From: NCEH01 sp043195125
GTDB taxonomy: Bacteria; Pseudomonadota; Alphaproteobacteria; Rhizobiales; Xanthobacteraceae
NCBI RefSeq assembly: GCF_043195125.1
Contig: NZ_JBAFWR010000002.1
Direction: 5' to 3' (one strand)
DNA length: 64,000 nt
The notes under the pieces were generated by a model. That model worked only from the letters and a program-made list of their open reading frames with translations. It made no database searches and had not been told where the DNA came from. Positions 37,639 to 50,706 of this stretch are shown one piece after another (the stretch's first letter is position 1; every line of letters starts with the position of its first letter). The position numbers were made by a program, and so were the translations under genes.

Positions 37639-38628
37639 ATGGCGATTCTGGTTACAGGCGGCGCGGGCTATATCGGCAGCCACATGGTGCTGGCGCTTCT
37701 CGATGCCGGCGAAGCGGTCGTGGTGCTGGACGATCTTTCAACCGGATTTCGTTGGGCGGTGCCCGAGGCGGCTGTTTTCGTTCAAGGGGATGTCAGCGAC
37801 TCCGCATTGGTGGCGCAGACCGTGCGGCAATACGGCATCGAGGCCGTCATTCACTTCGCCGCACGGATTGTCGTGCCGGAGTCCGTCGCCGACCCGCTCG
37901 GTTATTATCTCGCCAATACCGTGAAGACCCGCGCCTTATTGGAGGCTGTGGTCGGCGCGGGCGTACCGCATTTCATCTTCTCCTCCACCGCCGCCGTCTA
38001 TGGCATGGTCGGCACAGAGCCCGTGGACGAGCACGCCGCGCTCAATCCCATTTCGCCCTATGGCCGCTCGAAGTTGATGAGCGAATGGATGATGCGCGAC
38101 GCCGGCGCCGCCTTCCCGCTGCATTATGTCGCGCTGCGGTATTTCAACGTGGCGGGTGCCGACCCCAAGGGGCGCTCCGGCCAATCGACCGCCGGCGCCA
38201 CCCATCTCATCAAGGTCGCCTGCGAGGCGGCGCTCGGCAAGCGGCCCGGCCTGCATGTGTTCGGCACGGATTACGAGACCCCCGACGGCACCTGCCTGCG
38301 GGACTATATTCATGTGAGCGATCTTGCCGCCGCCCATCTCGACGCGCTCGCCTATCTGCGGAGCGGAGGCGAGAGCGGCATCTTCAATTGCGGCTACGGC
38401 CGGGGCTATTCGGTCCTGGACGTGGTGGAGACGGTGAAGGCGGTTTCCGGGGTGGATTTCCCCGTCACCTATTCGCCGCGCCGCGCCGGCGATCCCGCCG
38501 CCATCGTCGCAGCGTCCGATCGTATCCAGGCGCAGCTCGGCTGGGCACCGAAGCTCGATGATCTGCCCACCATCGTCGCCCATGCGCTGGACTGGGAGCG
38601 TAGCCTTGCGGAGCGGGAGAAGATTTAA
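37639..38628 (+). CDS. galE: UDP-glucose 4-epimerase
   Basis: Interconverts UDP-glucose and UDP-galactose with bound NAD. The cofactor motif GGAGYIGS (about residues 8-15), the Ser/Thr catalytic SSTAAVYG and the YGRSK active-site motif are present in a 329-residue protein. The ATG at 37639 follows AGGA closely. Divergent from galU; the shared gap 37374-37638 shows no operator that I recognise. Confidence 0.96.
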   Translation: MAILVTGGAGYIGSHMVLALLDAGEAVVVLDDLSTGFRWAVPEAAVFVQGDVSDSALVAQTVRQYGIEAVIHFAARIVVPESVADPLGYYLANTVKTRALLEAVVGAGVPHFIFSSTAAVYGMVGTEPVDEHAALNPISPYGRSKLMSEWMMRDAGAAFPLHYVALRYFNVAGADPKGRSGQSTAGATHLIKVACEAALGKRPGLHVFGTDYETPDGTCLRDYIHVSDLAAAHLDALAYLRSGGESGIFNCGYGRGYSVLDVVETVKAVSGVDFPVTYSPRRAGDPAAIVAASDRIQAQLGWAPKLDDLPTIVAHALDWERSLAEREKI

Positions 38629-38756
38629 CTCTGTTCGCTGACCGTCGCGGATAAAGTTGCCCTACGTTAACCACAGAGCAACCATATGGACTGCCCATTA
38701 GCGGTCATGGAATCCGTGGGGCGACATCTGCGCGCCGCGCAGCGAAGAGGGCAGTC

Positions 38757-40070
38757 ATGGCGCTGAAGACAACCGGCGGAGCGCTCGCCATCGCTTTCGG
38801 CCTTTCCCTGGCAGGGCTCACCCCAGCCGGGGCGCAGGCACAGGTGACCGGCTCGATCTTTGGATTTCCTGCCAATCCGACGCCCGAGGCCACCCGCCCC
38901 GCCAGCCATCCCCTCATGACGCCCGAGGCAATTGCCCAGGCGCAGGCCAATTTCCCCAATTGCATCGCCAACATGTGGCCGCTCGCCCAGGCCAAGGGCG
39001 TCTCCCAGCGTGGCTTCGAACGCTTCACCACGGGCCTCGAGCCCGACATGAAGATCATGGACTATCTCGATAGCCAGCCGGAATTCTCCCGCGCGCTGGG
39101 CGATTATGTGAACATGCTGGTGAGCGAGAAGCGCATCGCCAAGGGCAAGGAGATCCTGGCGAAGTACAAGCCGATCTTCGACGCCGTGGAAAAGGCCTAT
39201 AAGGTGGACCGCTACGCGGTGGCCGCCATCTGGGGCATCGAAAGCGACTACGGCAATCCGAACGGCATGGGTTCGCGCTCGGTGCTGCGCTCCACTGCGA
39301 CGCTCGCCTGCATCGGCCGGCGGCAGGATTATTTCCGCGACGAATTCATCGCCACCTTGCAGATCCTCGACAAGGGCGATGTGCCCGCCGACCATCTCAA
39401 GGGGTCCTGGGCGGGCGCGTTCGGTCCGACCCAGTTCATGCCCACCAGCTTCCAGCGCTTCGCGGTGGATTTCGACGGCGACGGCCATCGCAACGTGGTG
39501 GATTCCATCCCGGACGTGATCGCCTCCACCGCGAACAACCTCAAGCTCGATGGATGGCAGTTCGGCAAGACCTGGGGCTATGAAGTCGTCCTGCCGGCGA
39601 ACTTCGATTATCGCTATGTGGATCGCTCCAAGCGCTACAGCCTCAGCCAATGGGCCTCGCTCGGCATCACGCGGCCAGGCGGCAAGGCGTTTCCGCGCGC
39701 CACGGACACCGCCTTTCTGCTGCTCCCCACCGGCGCCAAGGGGCCGGCCTTCCTGATGCTGCCGAACTTCAGCTCGATCCTGAGGTACAATCCGGCGGAC
39801 GCCTATGCCCTTGCCATCGGCCATCTGTCGGACCGGCTGCGGGGCGGCGGGCCGTTCGTGGCCTCCTGGCCCGCGGGCGAACGTACCTTGACCCGCGCCG
39901 AGCGGGTGGAGATGCAGTCCCTCCTGCTCCAGCGCGGCTACGATATCGGCAATCCCGACGGCATCCTGGGCAACAAGACCCGCGTCGCCGTGCAGGATTT
40001 CCAGATCAAGAGCGGCATGGTGCCGGACGGCTACCCCAATGCCGACGTATTGGACCGCCTGCGCCGCTGA
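38757..40070 (+). CDS. Lytic murein transglycosylase (MltB type) with peptidoglycan-binding domain
   Basis: An exported 437-residue enzyme that cleaves glycan strands to form 1,6-anhydro-muramic acid. Signal peptide ends near AGAQAQ (about residue 29). The MltB-type SLT domain spans about residues 60-355 with the catalytic Glu in WGIESDYG and the GAFGPTQFMP motif. Residues about 375-437 are a PG_binding_1 domain (LLLQRGYDIGNPDGILGNKT). Apparently monocistronic. Confidence 0.94.
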   Translation: MALKTTGGALAIAFGLSLAGLTPAGAQAQVTGSIFGFPANPTPEATRPASHPLMTPEAIAQAQANFPNCIANMWPLAQAKGVSQRGFERFTTGLEPDMKIMDYLDSQPEFSRALGDYVNMLVSEKRIAKGKEILAKYKPIFDAVEKAYKVDRYAVAAIWGIESDYGNPNGMGSRSVLRSTATLACIGRRQDYFRDEFIATLQILDKGDVPADHLKGSWAGAFGPTQFMPTSFQRFAVDFDGDGHRNVVDSIPDVIASTANNLKLDGWQFGKTWGYEVVLPANFDYRYVDRSKRYSLSQWASLGITRPGGKAFPRATDTAFLLLPTGAKGPAFLMLPNFSSILRYNPADAYALAIGHLSDRLRGGGPFVASWPAGERTLTRAERVEMQSLLLQRGYDIGNPDGILGNKTRVAVQDFQIKSGMVPDGYPNADVLDRLRR

Positions 40071-40251
40071 GGGGTGGGACGGCATGCGCGGGCCGGCATG
40101 AAACGCCGGCTTGTCCCTCTCTCGGGCTGTTACAAAACTTCACACGTCCGAACGATCTGGCAACGTGCGGACATCGGTGGGCAACCGCCGGCCGCCATGG
40201 TTCCGGAATGAAGCGGCGCCCCAGCGGCGCCGCACCGACCGGAGCCGTCGC

Positions 40252-40530
40252 TTGCCTGCCATCGCATTTCCCCGCCGCGCCTTGGCGCGCCTCGCATTCT
40301 CCTTTCTGATCCAGAGCAGTCTCGCCGCGCCCTCGGCGCTGGCGCAGGACGCGGGCTCTGCGGCCACCAAGGCGGCACTGGAGGCCTGCCGCACGGACGC
40401 GCAGAAGCTGTGCGCCAGTGTCCAGCCGGGCGGCGGACGCATCATGCAGTGCCCTCAAAAACAGACCGACCAAATCAGTGAAGGCTGCCGCACGGCGCTA
40501 GCAGCGGCGCAGACCCAGCGCGTTCAATAG
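40252..40530 (+). CDS. Small secreted Cys-rich-repeat protein
   Basis: A 92-residue exported protein with signal peptide ending near SALAQDA. The mature part has the cysteine-rich repeat pattern (ACRTDAQKLC then MQCPQKQTDQISEGCRTAL), four cysteines in a CxnC-CxnC layout known from small alphaproteobacterial proteins of unknown function. I chose TTG at 40252 because GGAG lies seven bases upstream and the signal peptide begins right after; the frame is open further upstream without similarity. Confidence 0.7.
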   Translation: MPAIAFPRRALARLAFSFLIQSSLAAPSALAQDAGSAATKAALEACRTDAQKLCASVQPGGGRIMQCPQKQTDQISEGCRTALAAAQTQRVQ

Positions 40531-40672
40531 TCGGCGTGCGCCTTACCCGGCAGCGGGCGCCCTGACGTGCTCGACTTCCGGCCGCGCCTCGCGTATCCGC
40601 AAGAGGTCGGCGCCGCCTTTCCGAACGGGGAACTCCCCGCGGCGCGCCGGCTCTGCGAAGGAGAGGTTGAGG

Positions 40673-41878
40673 ATGCGCACGCTGTCCGCTTCCGTTGCGG
40701 CGTTCGCCGTCGGCGCCACCCTGTTCGCCTCGGCGGCCCTTGCCCAACAGGGTGAGATCAAGATCGGCGAGATCAATTCCTATTCCACTCTGCCCGCCTT
40801 CACTGAGCCGTACCGCAAGGGCTGGCAACTCGCGGTCGACGAGGTGAACGCCGCCGGCGGCTTGCTCGGCAAGAAGCTGGTGGTGATTTCCAAGGACGAT
40901 GCCGGCAAGCCCGCCGATGCGGTGACCGCCGCCAACGAGCTGGTTTCGCCCGATCAGGTGGCCATGCTCGCCGGCACCTTCTTCTCCCACATCGGCCTTG
41001 CCGTCTCGGATTTCGCCAAGCAGAAGAAGGTGTTTTTCCTCGCCGCCGAGCCGCTGACCGACGCCATCACCTGGGAGAAGGGCAACGCTTATACCTTCCG
41101 CCTGCGCCCCTCGAACTACATGCAGGCGGCCATGCTGGCGGAGGAAGCGGCCAAGCTGCCCGCCAAACGTTGGGCCACCATCGCGCCCAATTACGAATAC
41201 GGCCAGTCCGCGGTCGCGGTCTTCAAGAAGCTGCTCTCGGCCAAGCGGCCGGACGTGGAATGGGTGGCGGAACAATGGCCACCTCAGGGTAAGATCGACG
41301 CCGGTCCCGTGGTCCAGGCCATCGCCGCCGCCAAGCCGGACGCGATCTTGAACGTCACCTTCGGTCCGGACCTCGCCAAGCTGGTACGCGAGGGCAATGT
41401 GCGCGGCCTGTTCAAGGATCGCGCCGTGGTCAGCTTCCTGACCGGCGAGCCGGAATATCTCGACCCGCTGAAGGACGAGGCGCCGCAAGGCTGGATCGTG
41501 ACGGGCTATCCCTGGTACGCGATCCATACGCCGGAGCACGACGCGTTCCTGAACGCCTACCGGGCGAAGTTCAACGATTATCCCCGCCTCGGGTCCGTGG
41601 TCGGCTATTCGACCATCAAGGCAGCCGCCGCGATCATCGCCAAGGCCGGGTCAACCGACACCGACAAGCTGATTGCCGCCGCCGAAGGCATTTCCCTCGT
41701 CAGCCCGTTCGGGCCCATCGTGTTCCGCAAGGGGGATCACCAATCCACCCTCGGTGCCTTCGTGGGCAAGACCACGGTCCAGGACGGCCAGGGCCGGATG
41801 GTGGACTTCGTCTATCGCGACGGCGCCGCCTATCTGCCGAGCGAGGAAGAGGCCGCAAAGCTGCGCCCGGCGCAATAG
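40673..41878 (+). CDS. ABC transporter substrate-binding protein (branched-chain amino acid/amide type)
   Basis: A 401-residue periplasmic binding protein of the LivJ/LivK class I fold. Signal peptide ends near AALAQQGE (about residue 26); mature protein starts IKIGEINSYS and holds the Leu/Ile/Val-binding segments VVISKDDAGKPADAV and DAILNVTFGPD. The ligand may be an amide, urea-like or aromatic compound, not necessarily an amino acid. ATG 40673 follows AGGAGAGG. First of a four-gene transport operon (binding protein, fused permease, two ATPases). Confidence 0.92.
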   Translation: MRTLSASVAAFAVGATLFASAALAQQGEIKIGEINSYSTLPAFTEPYRKGWQLAVDEVNAAGGLLGKKLVVISKDDAGKPADAVTAANELVSPDQVAMLAGTFFSHIGLAVSDFAKQKKVFFLAAEPLTDAITWEKGNAYTFRLRPSNYMQAAMLAEEAAKLPAKRWATIAPNYEYGQSAVAVFKKLLSAKRPDVEWVAEQWPPQGKIDAGPVVQAIAAAKPDAILNVTFGPDLAKLVREGNVRGLFKDRAVVSFLTGEPEYLDPLKDEAPQGWIVTGYPWYAIHTPEHDAFLNAYRAKFNDYPRLGSVVGYSTIKAAAAIIAKAGSTDTDKLIAAAEGISLVSPFGPIVFRKGDHQSTLGAFVGKTTVQDGQGRMVDFVYRDGAAYLPSEEEAAKLRPAQ

Positions 41879-41901
41879 GTTTTGACGCGCCTTGCCTGCC
41901 T

Positions 41902-42004
41902 CCTCTCCCGAGAAGGAAAAGGATGGGGCGAGGGTGAAGCGCTGGCGGGGCATGGTGCCCCCTCACCCGCCAGCGATGCGGACGACCTCTCCCTCGGTGA
42001 GAGG
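41902..42004. repeat. Imperfect palindromic intergenic element (REP/RIME-like)
   Basis: The gap between the binding-protein and permease genes holds a large imperfect inverted repeat: outer arms CCTCTCCCGAG (41902) and CTCGGTGAGAGG (ending 42004), inner perfect arms CGCTGGCGGG (41940-41949) and CCCGCCAGCG (41966-41975), with CCCTCACCC and GGGTGA motifs. This pattern is typical of mobile palindromic units scattered in Rhizobiales. It may reduce expression of downstream genes or stabilise the upstream mRNA. Confidence 0.6.
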
Positions 42005-42044
42005 CGGTGACGCCCGGCCAAACCAAGGCGTGGAGACGAGGCTT

Positions 42045-43892
42045 TTGGACTTCATCATTGCCCAACTCCTCACCGGCCTTGCCAGCGCCTGTTCGTTGTT
42101 CCTGGTGGCAAGCGGGCTTTCGATCATCTTCGGCGTTACGCGTATCGTGAACTTCGCCCATGGCGCCTTCTACATGCTGGGCGCCTATGTGGCCTACAGC
42201 CTCACGGAGCGGTTTTCCGGGGCGCTGGGCTTCTGGGCGGCCCTGGTTTGCGCCGCCGGCTTCGTGGCCTTGCTGGGCGTGGCCATGGAAATCCTGCTCT
42301 TGCGCCGCATCTACCGCGCGCCGGAGCTGTTCCAACTGCTCGCAACCTTCGGCGTCACGCTGATGGTTGAGGATCTTGTGGTCCTGATCTTCGGGCCGGA
42401 AGACCTGCTCGGCCCCCGTGCGCCGGGATTGAAGGGCGCAGTGGACGTTCTCGGCCAGGCGATCCCCGCCTACGACCTGTTCCTGGTGGCTTTAGGACCG
42501 CTGGTGCTCGGCGCGATCTGGCTCGCCTTCCACACCACCCGCTGGGGCATTCTGGTGCGTGCGGCGACACAGGACCGGGACATGGTGGCGGCGCTCGGCG
42601 TGAATCAGAAATGGCTGTTCACCTCGGTGTTCGCCATCGGCGTGTTTCTCGCCGCGCTTGGCGGGGCGCTGCAATTGCCGCGCGAGGCGGTGAACCATTC
42701 CATGGATCTGAAGATCATCGTGGAGGCGTTTGTGGTGGTGGTGATCGGCGGGCTCGGGTCGGTCACCGGCGCGTTTCTCGCGGCCGTGCTGGTGTGCGAA
42801 TTGAACGCCTTCGGTATCCTCATTCTGCCCCAGGTGTCTTTGGTGCTGGTGTTCGCGGTGATGGCGCTGGTGTTGGTCCTGCGGCCGTACGGGCTGCTCG
42901 GCCGGGCCGACGGCGGCGCACGCACGACCATCGGCACCTTCATTGCCCCGTGGCGACCATTGACGGCGCGCGGGCGCGCGGCGGTGGCTGGCGGCGTCTT
43001 GGTGGCCGCCCTGCTGCCACTCGGCGCAAGCGCCTATGCGCTGAATGTGGCCGCGGAGATCGCGATCTTCGTGCTTTTTGCCGCGAGCCTGCATTTCCTC
43101 ATGGGTGCAGGCGGCCTCCCCTCCTTCGGCCATGCCGCCTATTTTGGCCTCGGCGCCTATGGCGCGGCATTCTCCTTGAAGCTCGCCGGGCTTTCCATGA
43201 TCGGTTCGATCCTGCTCGGTCCGCTCCTGGGGCTCGCCGGCGCGGTGCTGTTCGGCTGGTTTTGCGTACGCCTGTCGGGCGTCTATTCCGCCATGCTGAC
43301 GCTCGCTTTCGCGCAGATCGCCTGGGCGATTACCTTCCAATGGGTCCAGGTGACCGGCGGCGACAACGGCCTGCTCGGCATCTGGCCGCAAGGCTTCGCT
43401 GCGACCCCCTCCGGCTTCTATTGGCTGGCCCTTGCCCTCGCGACGCTTGGCGTCGCAGCCCTGCGCACGCTCATCTTCTCGCCCTTCGGCTATGCCCTTC
43501 GCGCGGCGCGTGACAATGCCGCGCGGGCCGAAGCGCTGGGCGTTGACCGCCATCGCATCCAATGGGCGGCATTTGCCCTCGCGGGCCTGTTCGCGGCGCT
43601 CGCCGGCGCGCTGTTCGCTTTTCTGAAAGGCAGTGTCTTTCCCGATACGCTGGGCATACCACTCTCGGTGGATGCCCTAGCCATGGTGCTCCTGGGCGGG
43701 GTTGAAACCATCTCAGGGGGCATCGTCGGCGCCATCGCCTACAAGCTGCTATCCATAGGGCTGATGAGCCAGACCGAGCATTCCAAGCTCGTTCTGGGCG
43801 CGGTGATCGTGCTGCTGGTGATCGCCTTTCCCCATGGCATCGTGGGTTCGCTCGCCCGCCTACGCCCACGCTTGGGGAGCGGTGACGCATGA
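42045..43892 (+). CDS. Fused branched-chain-type ABC permease (LivH-LivM)
   Basis: One 615-residue polypeptide carries two permeases. The LivH-like half (about residues 1-290) begins DFIIAQLLTGLASACSLFL and has GLGSVTGAFLAAVLV; the LivM-like half (about 320-610) has GGLPSFGHAAYFGLGAYGA and AMVLLGGVETISGGIVGA. Fusion is known in this family but less common than two genes. I chose TTG 42045, with GGAG nine bases upstream, since LivH proteins start at this motif; GTG at 42030 is the alternative. The stop overlaps the next ATP-binding gene (ATGA). Confidence 0.92.
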   Translation: MDFIIAQLLTGLASACSLFLVASGLSIIFGVTRIVNFAHGAFYMLGAYVAYSLTERFSGALGFWAALVCAAGFVALLGVAMEILLLRRIYRAPELFQLLATFGVTLMVEDLVVLIFGPEDLLGPRAPGLKGAVDVLGQAIPAYDLFLVALGPLVLGAIWLAFHTTRWGILVRAATQDRDMVAALGVNQKWLFTSVFAIGVFLAALGGALQLPREAVNHSMDLKIIVEAFVVVVIGGLGSVTGAFLAAVLVCELNAFGILILPQVSLVLVFAVMALVLVLRPYGLLGRADGGARTTIGTFIAPWRPLTARGRAAVAGGVLVAALLPLGASAYALNVAAEIAIFVLFAASLHFLMGAGGLPSFGHAAYFGLGAYGAAFSLKLAGLSMIGSILLGPLLGLAGAVLFGWFCVRLSGVYSAMLTLAFAQIAWAITFQWVQVTGGDNGLLGIWPQGFAATPSGFYWLALALATLGVAALRTLIFSPFGYALRAARDNAARAEALGVDRHRIQWAAFALAGLFAALAGALFAFLKGSVFPDTLGIPLSVDALAMVLLGGVETISGGIVGAIAYKLLSIGLMSQTEHSKLVLGAVIVLLVIAFPHGIVGSLARLRPRLGSGDA

Positions 43893-44662
43893 GCCCGCCG
43901 TTGCTCGAGGCCATCAGCCTTTCCAAGGCCTATGGCGGCGTCGCCGCCGTGCGCGATGTCTCCTTCACCCTGGCGGCCGGGGAGATTGTGGCGCTCATCG
44001 GCCCCAATGGCGCTGGGAAAAGCACCTGCTTCAGCCTGCTGGGCGGGCAGGTGACGCCCGACGCGGGCACCGTGCGCATCGCCGGGCAGGAGATCACCGG
44101 CGCGCCGCCGCGCCGGCTGTTCCGCCTGGGCGTCGGGCGCACGTTCCAGATCGCCGCCACCTTCGCGTCCATGAGCGTGCGGGAGAATCTCGCGGTCGCC
44201 CTGCTCTCCCACCATGGCGCGCTGGCCCGTCCCTTCGGCTTCGCCGGCCGCGCCCACAGGCAGGAAGCGGACGCGCTGCTCGGCCTCGTGGGGCTCGCGG
44301 ACCAGGCGGAACGGGCCAGCGGGGAGCTCGCCTATGGTGACGTCAAGCGGCTGGAACTTGCGCTCGCGCTGGCGAACGGCCCCCGCCTGCTGCTCATGGA
44401 CGAGCCCACCGCCGGCATGGCAATCGGCGAGCGCGTCGCCCTGATGCGCCTGGCCGCCCGCCTCGCCCGGGAGCGCGACATGGGCATCCTGTTCACCGAG
44501 CACGATATGGATGTGGTGTTCGAGCATGCCGACCGGGTTTTGGTGCTGGATCGCGGCACGCTGATCGCGCAAGGCTCGCCCGCCGCCATCCGTGCCGATC
44601 CGCATGTGCGCGCCATCTATCTCGGCACCGGCTTGACCTTCGCGGGGCCTGCGGATGCTTGA
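43889..44662 (+). CDS. Branched-chain-type ABC transporter ATP-binding protein (LivG)
   Basis: A 257-residue ATPase with Walker A GPNGAGKST (about residues 38-46), Walker B LLLMDEPTAGM, and the C-terminal LivG region. The signature motif is SGELAYGDVKRLELALAL, the LAYG form of LSGGQ common in LivG. Overlaps the permease by four bases and the next ATPase gene by eight. Energises uptake with its LivF partner. Confidence 0.95.
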   Translation: MSPPLLEAISLSKAYGGVAAVRDVSFTLAAGEIVALIGPNGAGKSTCFSLLGGQVTPDAGTVRIAGQEITGAPPRRLFRLGVGRTFQIAATFASMSVRENLAVALLSHHGALARPFGFAGRAHRQEADALLGLVGLADQAERASGELAYGDVKRLELALALANGPRLLLMDEPTAGMAIGERVALMRLAARLARERDMGILFTEHDMDVVFEHADRVLVLDRGTLIAQGSPAAIRADPHVRAIYLGTGLTFAGPADA

Positions 44663-45356
44663 GGTGGCGCATCTCGATGCCTTCTATGGCCACGCCCAGA
44701 TTCTTTACGATGTGGCGCTGGAGGTGCGCACCGGAGAGGCGCTCGCTCTGCTCGGCCGCAATGGGGCTGGCAAATCCACCACGCTTCGCGCCATCATCGC
44801 GCAGGGGCCCCGCCGCACCGGGCAGGTGCGCCTGGAGGGCCGCGACGTCTCGCGCCTGCAAACCCACGACCTCGCCCAGGCCGGCATCGGCTATGTTCCG
44901 GAGGATCGGCGGATCTTCACCGACCTCACCGTGATGGAGAATCTGGAAGTTGGCCGCCGCCCCGCCCGGCCGGGCCATGCGCCCTGGACGGTGGAGCGCC
45001 TGTTCGCGCTGTTCCCCAATCTGGCGGAGATGCGCCGGCGGCGCGGCGGCGAGATGAGCGGGGGCGAACAGCAGATGCTCACCCTTGCACGCACCCTCAT
45101 GGGCAATCCGCTGCTGTTGTTGCTGGACGAACCCTCCGAAGGGCTGGCGCCGCGGATCGTGGAGCAAATCGCGCTGGCGGTGACGACCCTGAAGCGTGAG
45201 GGACTTTCGATCCTGCTGTGCGAGCAGAACCTTCACTTCGCCGGGCTCATCTGCGATCGCGCCTGCGTCATGGCGCGCGGCCGCATGGTATTCGAGGGCA
45301 GCTTCGCGGCGCTCGCGGGCGATCCCGCACGCCGCGACGCATTGCTCTCGGTCTGA
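44655..45356 (+). CDS. Branched-chain-type ABC transporter ATP-binding protein (LivF)
   Basis: A 233-residue ATPase with Walker A GRNGAGKST (about residues 34-42), the LivF-specific YVPEDRRIFTDLTV, signature MSGGEQQML, and Walker B LLLLDEPSEGL. Last gene of the transport operon. It ends 10 bases before the convergent cytochrome-like gene, and I see no strong terminator in that gap. Confidence 0.95.
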   Translation: MLEVAHLDAFYGHAQILYDVALEVRTGEALALLGRNGAGKSTTLRAIIAQGPRRTGQVRLEGRDVSRLQTHDLAQAGIGYVPEDRRIFTDLTVMENLEVGRRPARPGHAPWTVERLFALFPNLAEMRRRRGGEMSGGEQQMLTLARTLMGNPLLLLLDEPSEGLAPRIVEQIALAVTTLKREGLSILLCEQNLHFAGLICDRACVMARGRMVFEGSFAALAGDPARRDALLSV

Positions 45357-45366
45357 CGCGCGGCGG

Positions 45367-45852
45367 CTATTTGGCCGGAGGCGCGAAGGACTGGTTGCTG
45401 AAGGGCGAGGAGGTGGGCACCTGCACGACGATGAACCCGCGCCCGATCGACTGGTGACAGGCATTGCAGGCATTGGTCATGTCATTGAACGCGGTCGCGA
45501 ACTTCGGCCCGTTCTTTTCCTTGATAGCCTCGCCGATGAGGCGGGCCGGCTCGGTCATCGAACTCATGTCGGCAACCGGAATACCGGGATAGAGGGTCAG
45601 CGCATCCTGGAAACTCGCCCGCATCTGCCCGAGTTCGTAATCGGCAAGCTCCCAATTGCCGAGGCGCCCTGCAAACCACAGCTTGAAATGCCGAAGCTGC
45701 ATGGTCTCCATGATGTCGCCGAGGTGGGGAACATAAGCCTCATGCTTCTGCGCAGGTGCATTCACCTGCGTAAAGGCGGCAAAGGGCATGAGCGTGAGCC
45801 CGCCGACGGCGACGGCGGCGAACAGGGAACGGACCGTCCATTTCGAAGCCAT
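45367..45852 (-). CDS. Exported monohaem c-type cytochrome-like protein
   Basis: A 161-residue protein with a signal peptide (about residues 1-29) and one haem c motif CNACH at residues 129-133. The rest is mainly helical, with MQLRHFKLWFAGRLGNW and QMRASFQDAL. A single C-terminal CxxCH after a helical body recalls cytochrome c' (class II), but I would not assign that with confidence. Axial ligand and partner are unknown. ATG 45852 fits the signal peptide. It is alone on the minus strand between the liv-type operon and hyuAB. Confidence 0.72.
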   Translation of the reverse strand: MASKWTVRSLFAAVAVGGLTLMPFAAFTQVNAPAQKHEAYVPHLGDIMETMQLRHFKLWFAGRLGNWELADYELGQMRASFQDALTLYPGIPVADMSSMTEPARLIGEAIKEKNGPKFATAFNDMTNACNACHQSIGRGFIVVQVPTSSPFSNQSFAPPAK

Positions 45853-46018
45853 GGGATTTCTCCGCGGATCGCACCGCACGCCAGGATCTGGCGATGCAGT
45901 CTAGTCCCCACGGAGGTATCGCTATTGATCGGGATCAAAACTCGAAAGAACACCATCGCCCACACCACCAAGGACGTGCGGACGACGGCATCCGGACTTT
46001 CAGATCACGCCGCGTGGA

Positions 46019-49675
<3,657 letters not shown>

Positions 49676-50154
49676 ATCTGTCCCCTGCGTCGTCTGATGG
49701 TCGCCGGAACCGCGCCGGTTCGGCTGGCCCGTTTTCTGCACCGCCCAAGCGGTCCGCGCTGTTCAACCACCCTTCACGCCGCATCGGACTGATACCGATT
49801 TCAGCATGAATGGGCTCAAAATTAGAATTTCCTATTCTCGATCCGTCTGGCCCACTCTGCAGCATCGATCGTTTGCCTGGATGCCACGTCAGTTAGGCGT
49901 CTGCGAAACGAATGAAGTCATGTCGGATAAAAAACGTCAACATTTTGTTGACGAAATGACAGGTTGAGGCCAGCATATCTTTCGAGAGCACCCAGGGCAT
50001 AGCCCGAAGGGCGCCGGACAGACTTTTGAGGGGTTCAGATGACCAGGGAAGAATTCCGCCATCGACGGCGGTTGAAAACGCGCGCGCGCAGCGTCGCGAA
50101 GGATAGAGACACATCCGCCGGGCGGCGCCGACATCCGATCTGCGGAGGGCGCGC
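49676..50154. other. 479-bp divergent regulatory region (hyuAB / TRAP)
   Basis: Holds no credible gene. It carries the perfect dyad described separately at 49935-49953, a weaker AGAAT-N5-ATTCT dyad at 49824-49838, and AT-richer sequence around 49815-49845 and 49925-49960, which are the most likely promoter zones. A GGAGGG ribosome site at the right end serves the TRAP small permease. Confidence 0.5.
49935..49953. promoter_or_regulatory. Perfect 19-bp dyad, candidate operator
   Basis: CGTCAACA (49935-49942), TTT, TGTTGACG (49946-49953). It is 202 bases upstream of the TRAP small permease and 260 bases upstream of hyuAB, in the AT-rich centre of the gap. The nearest regulator gene is the winged-helix protein at 53206. 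Binding is inferred from position only. Confidence 0.55.
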
Positions 50155-50703
50155 ATGATCCGCAAGGCGCTCGACGGGCTCTATCTTCTCTCCGGCATCC
50201 TGGCCGGGCTTTTCCTGCTCGCGATCTTCGGCCTGATGATCGCCCTTTCTGCCGGCCGCGAGTTCGGCCTCAATGTTCCCGCCGGCGATGATTTCACCGC
50301 CTGGTGCATGGCGGCGATGGCGTTTCTCGGCCTCGCCCACACCTTCAAGGCCGGCGACATGATCCGCGTGGGCCTGCTGCTCGAGAGGCTCCACGGCCGC
50401 TCCCGTCAGGCGGCGGAACTGGTGGCCCTGACGATCGGCATCGCCTTCCTCGCCTATTTCGCGAAGAACGCCGTGCAACTCGCCTATGAATCCATGCTCT
50501 TCAACGACATGTCGCAAGGCGTGATCGCCGTGCCGCTCTGGATTCCGCAGAGCGGATATGCGGCAGGGCTGGTGATATTGCTGATCGCCATGCTGGACGA
50601 GTTTGTCCATGTCGCGGGCGGCAACCGGCCCCGCTATGAGAAGGAACCCGCCACTTCGCCAGATGAATTGGTCGAGCGCATCGCTGCCGGCGGAGGCGTC
50701 TGA
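50155..50703 (+). CDS. TRAP transporter small permease (DctQ)
   Basis: A 182-residue protein with four predicted membrane helices, the DctQ layout (GLFLLAIFGLMIALSAGREF, FTAWCMAAMAFLGLAHTFK, and a last pair with WIPQSGYAAGLVILLIAML). Forms the membrane part with DctM in a sodium- or proton-driven TRAP uptake system. ATG 50155 follows GGAGGG. Followed after three bases by the large permease gene. Confidence 0.92.
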   Translation: MIRKALDGLYLLSGILAGLFLLAIFGLMIALSAGREFGLNVPAGDDFTAWCMAAMAFLGLAHTFKAGDMIRVGLLLERLHGRSRQAAELVALTIGIAFLAYFAKNAVQLAYESMLFNDMSQGVIAVPLWIPQSGYAAGLVILLIAMLDEFVHVAGGNRPRYEKEPATSPDELVERIAAGGGV

Positions 50704-50706
50704 GCC

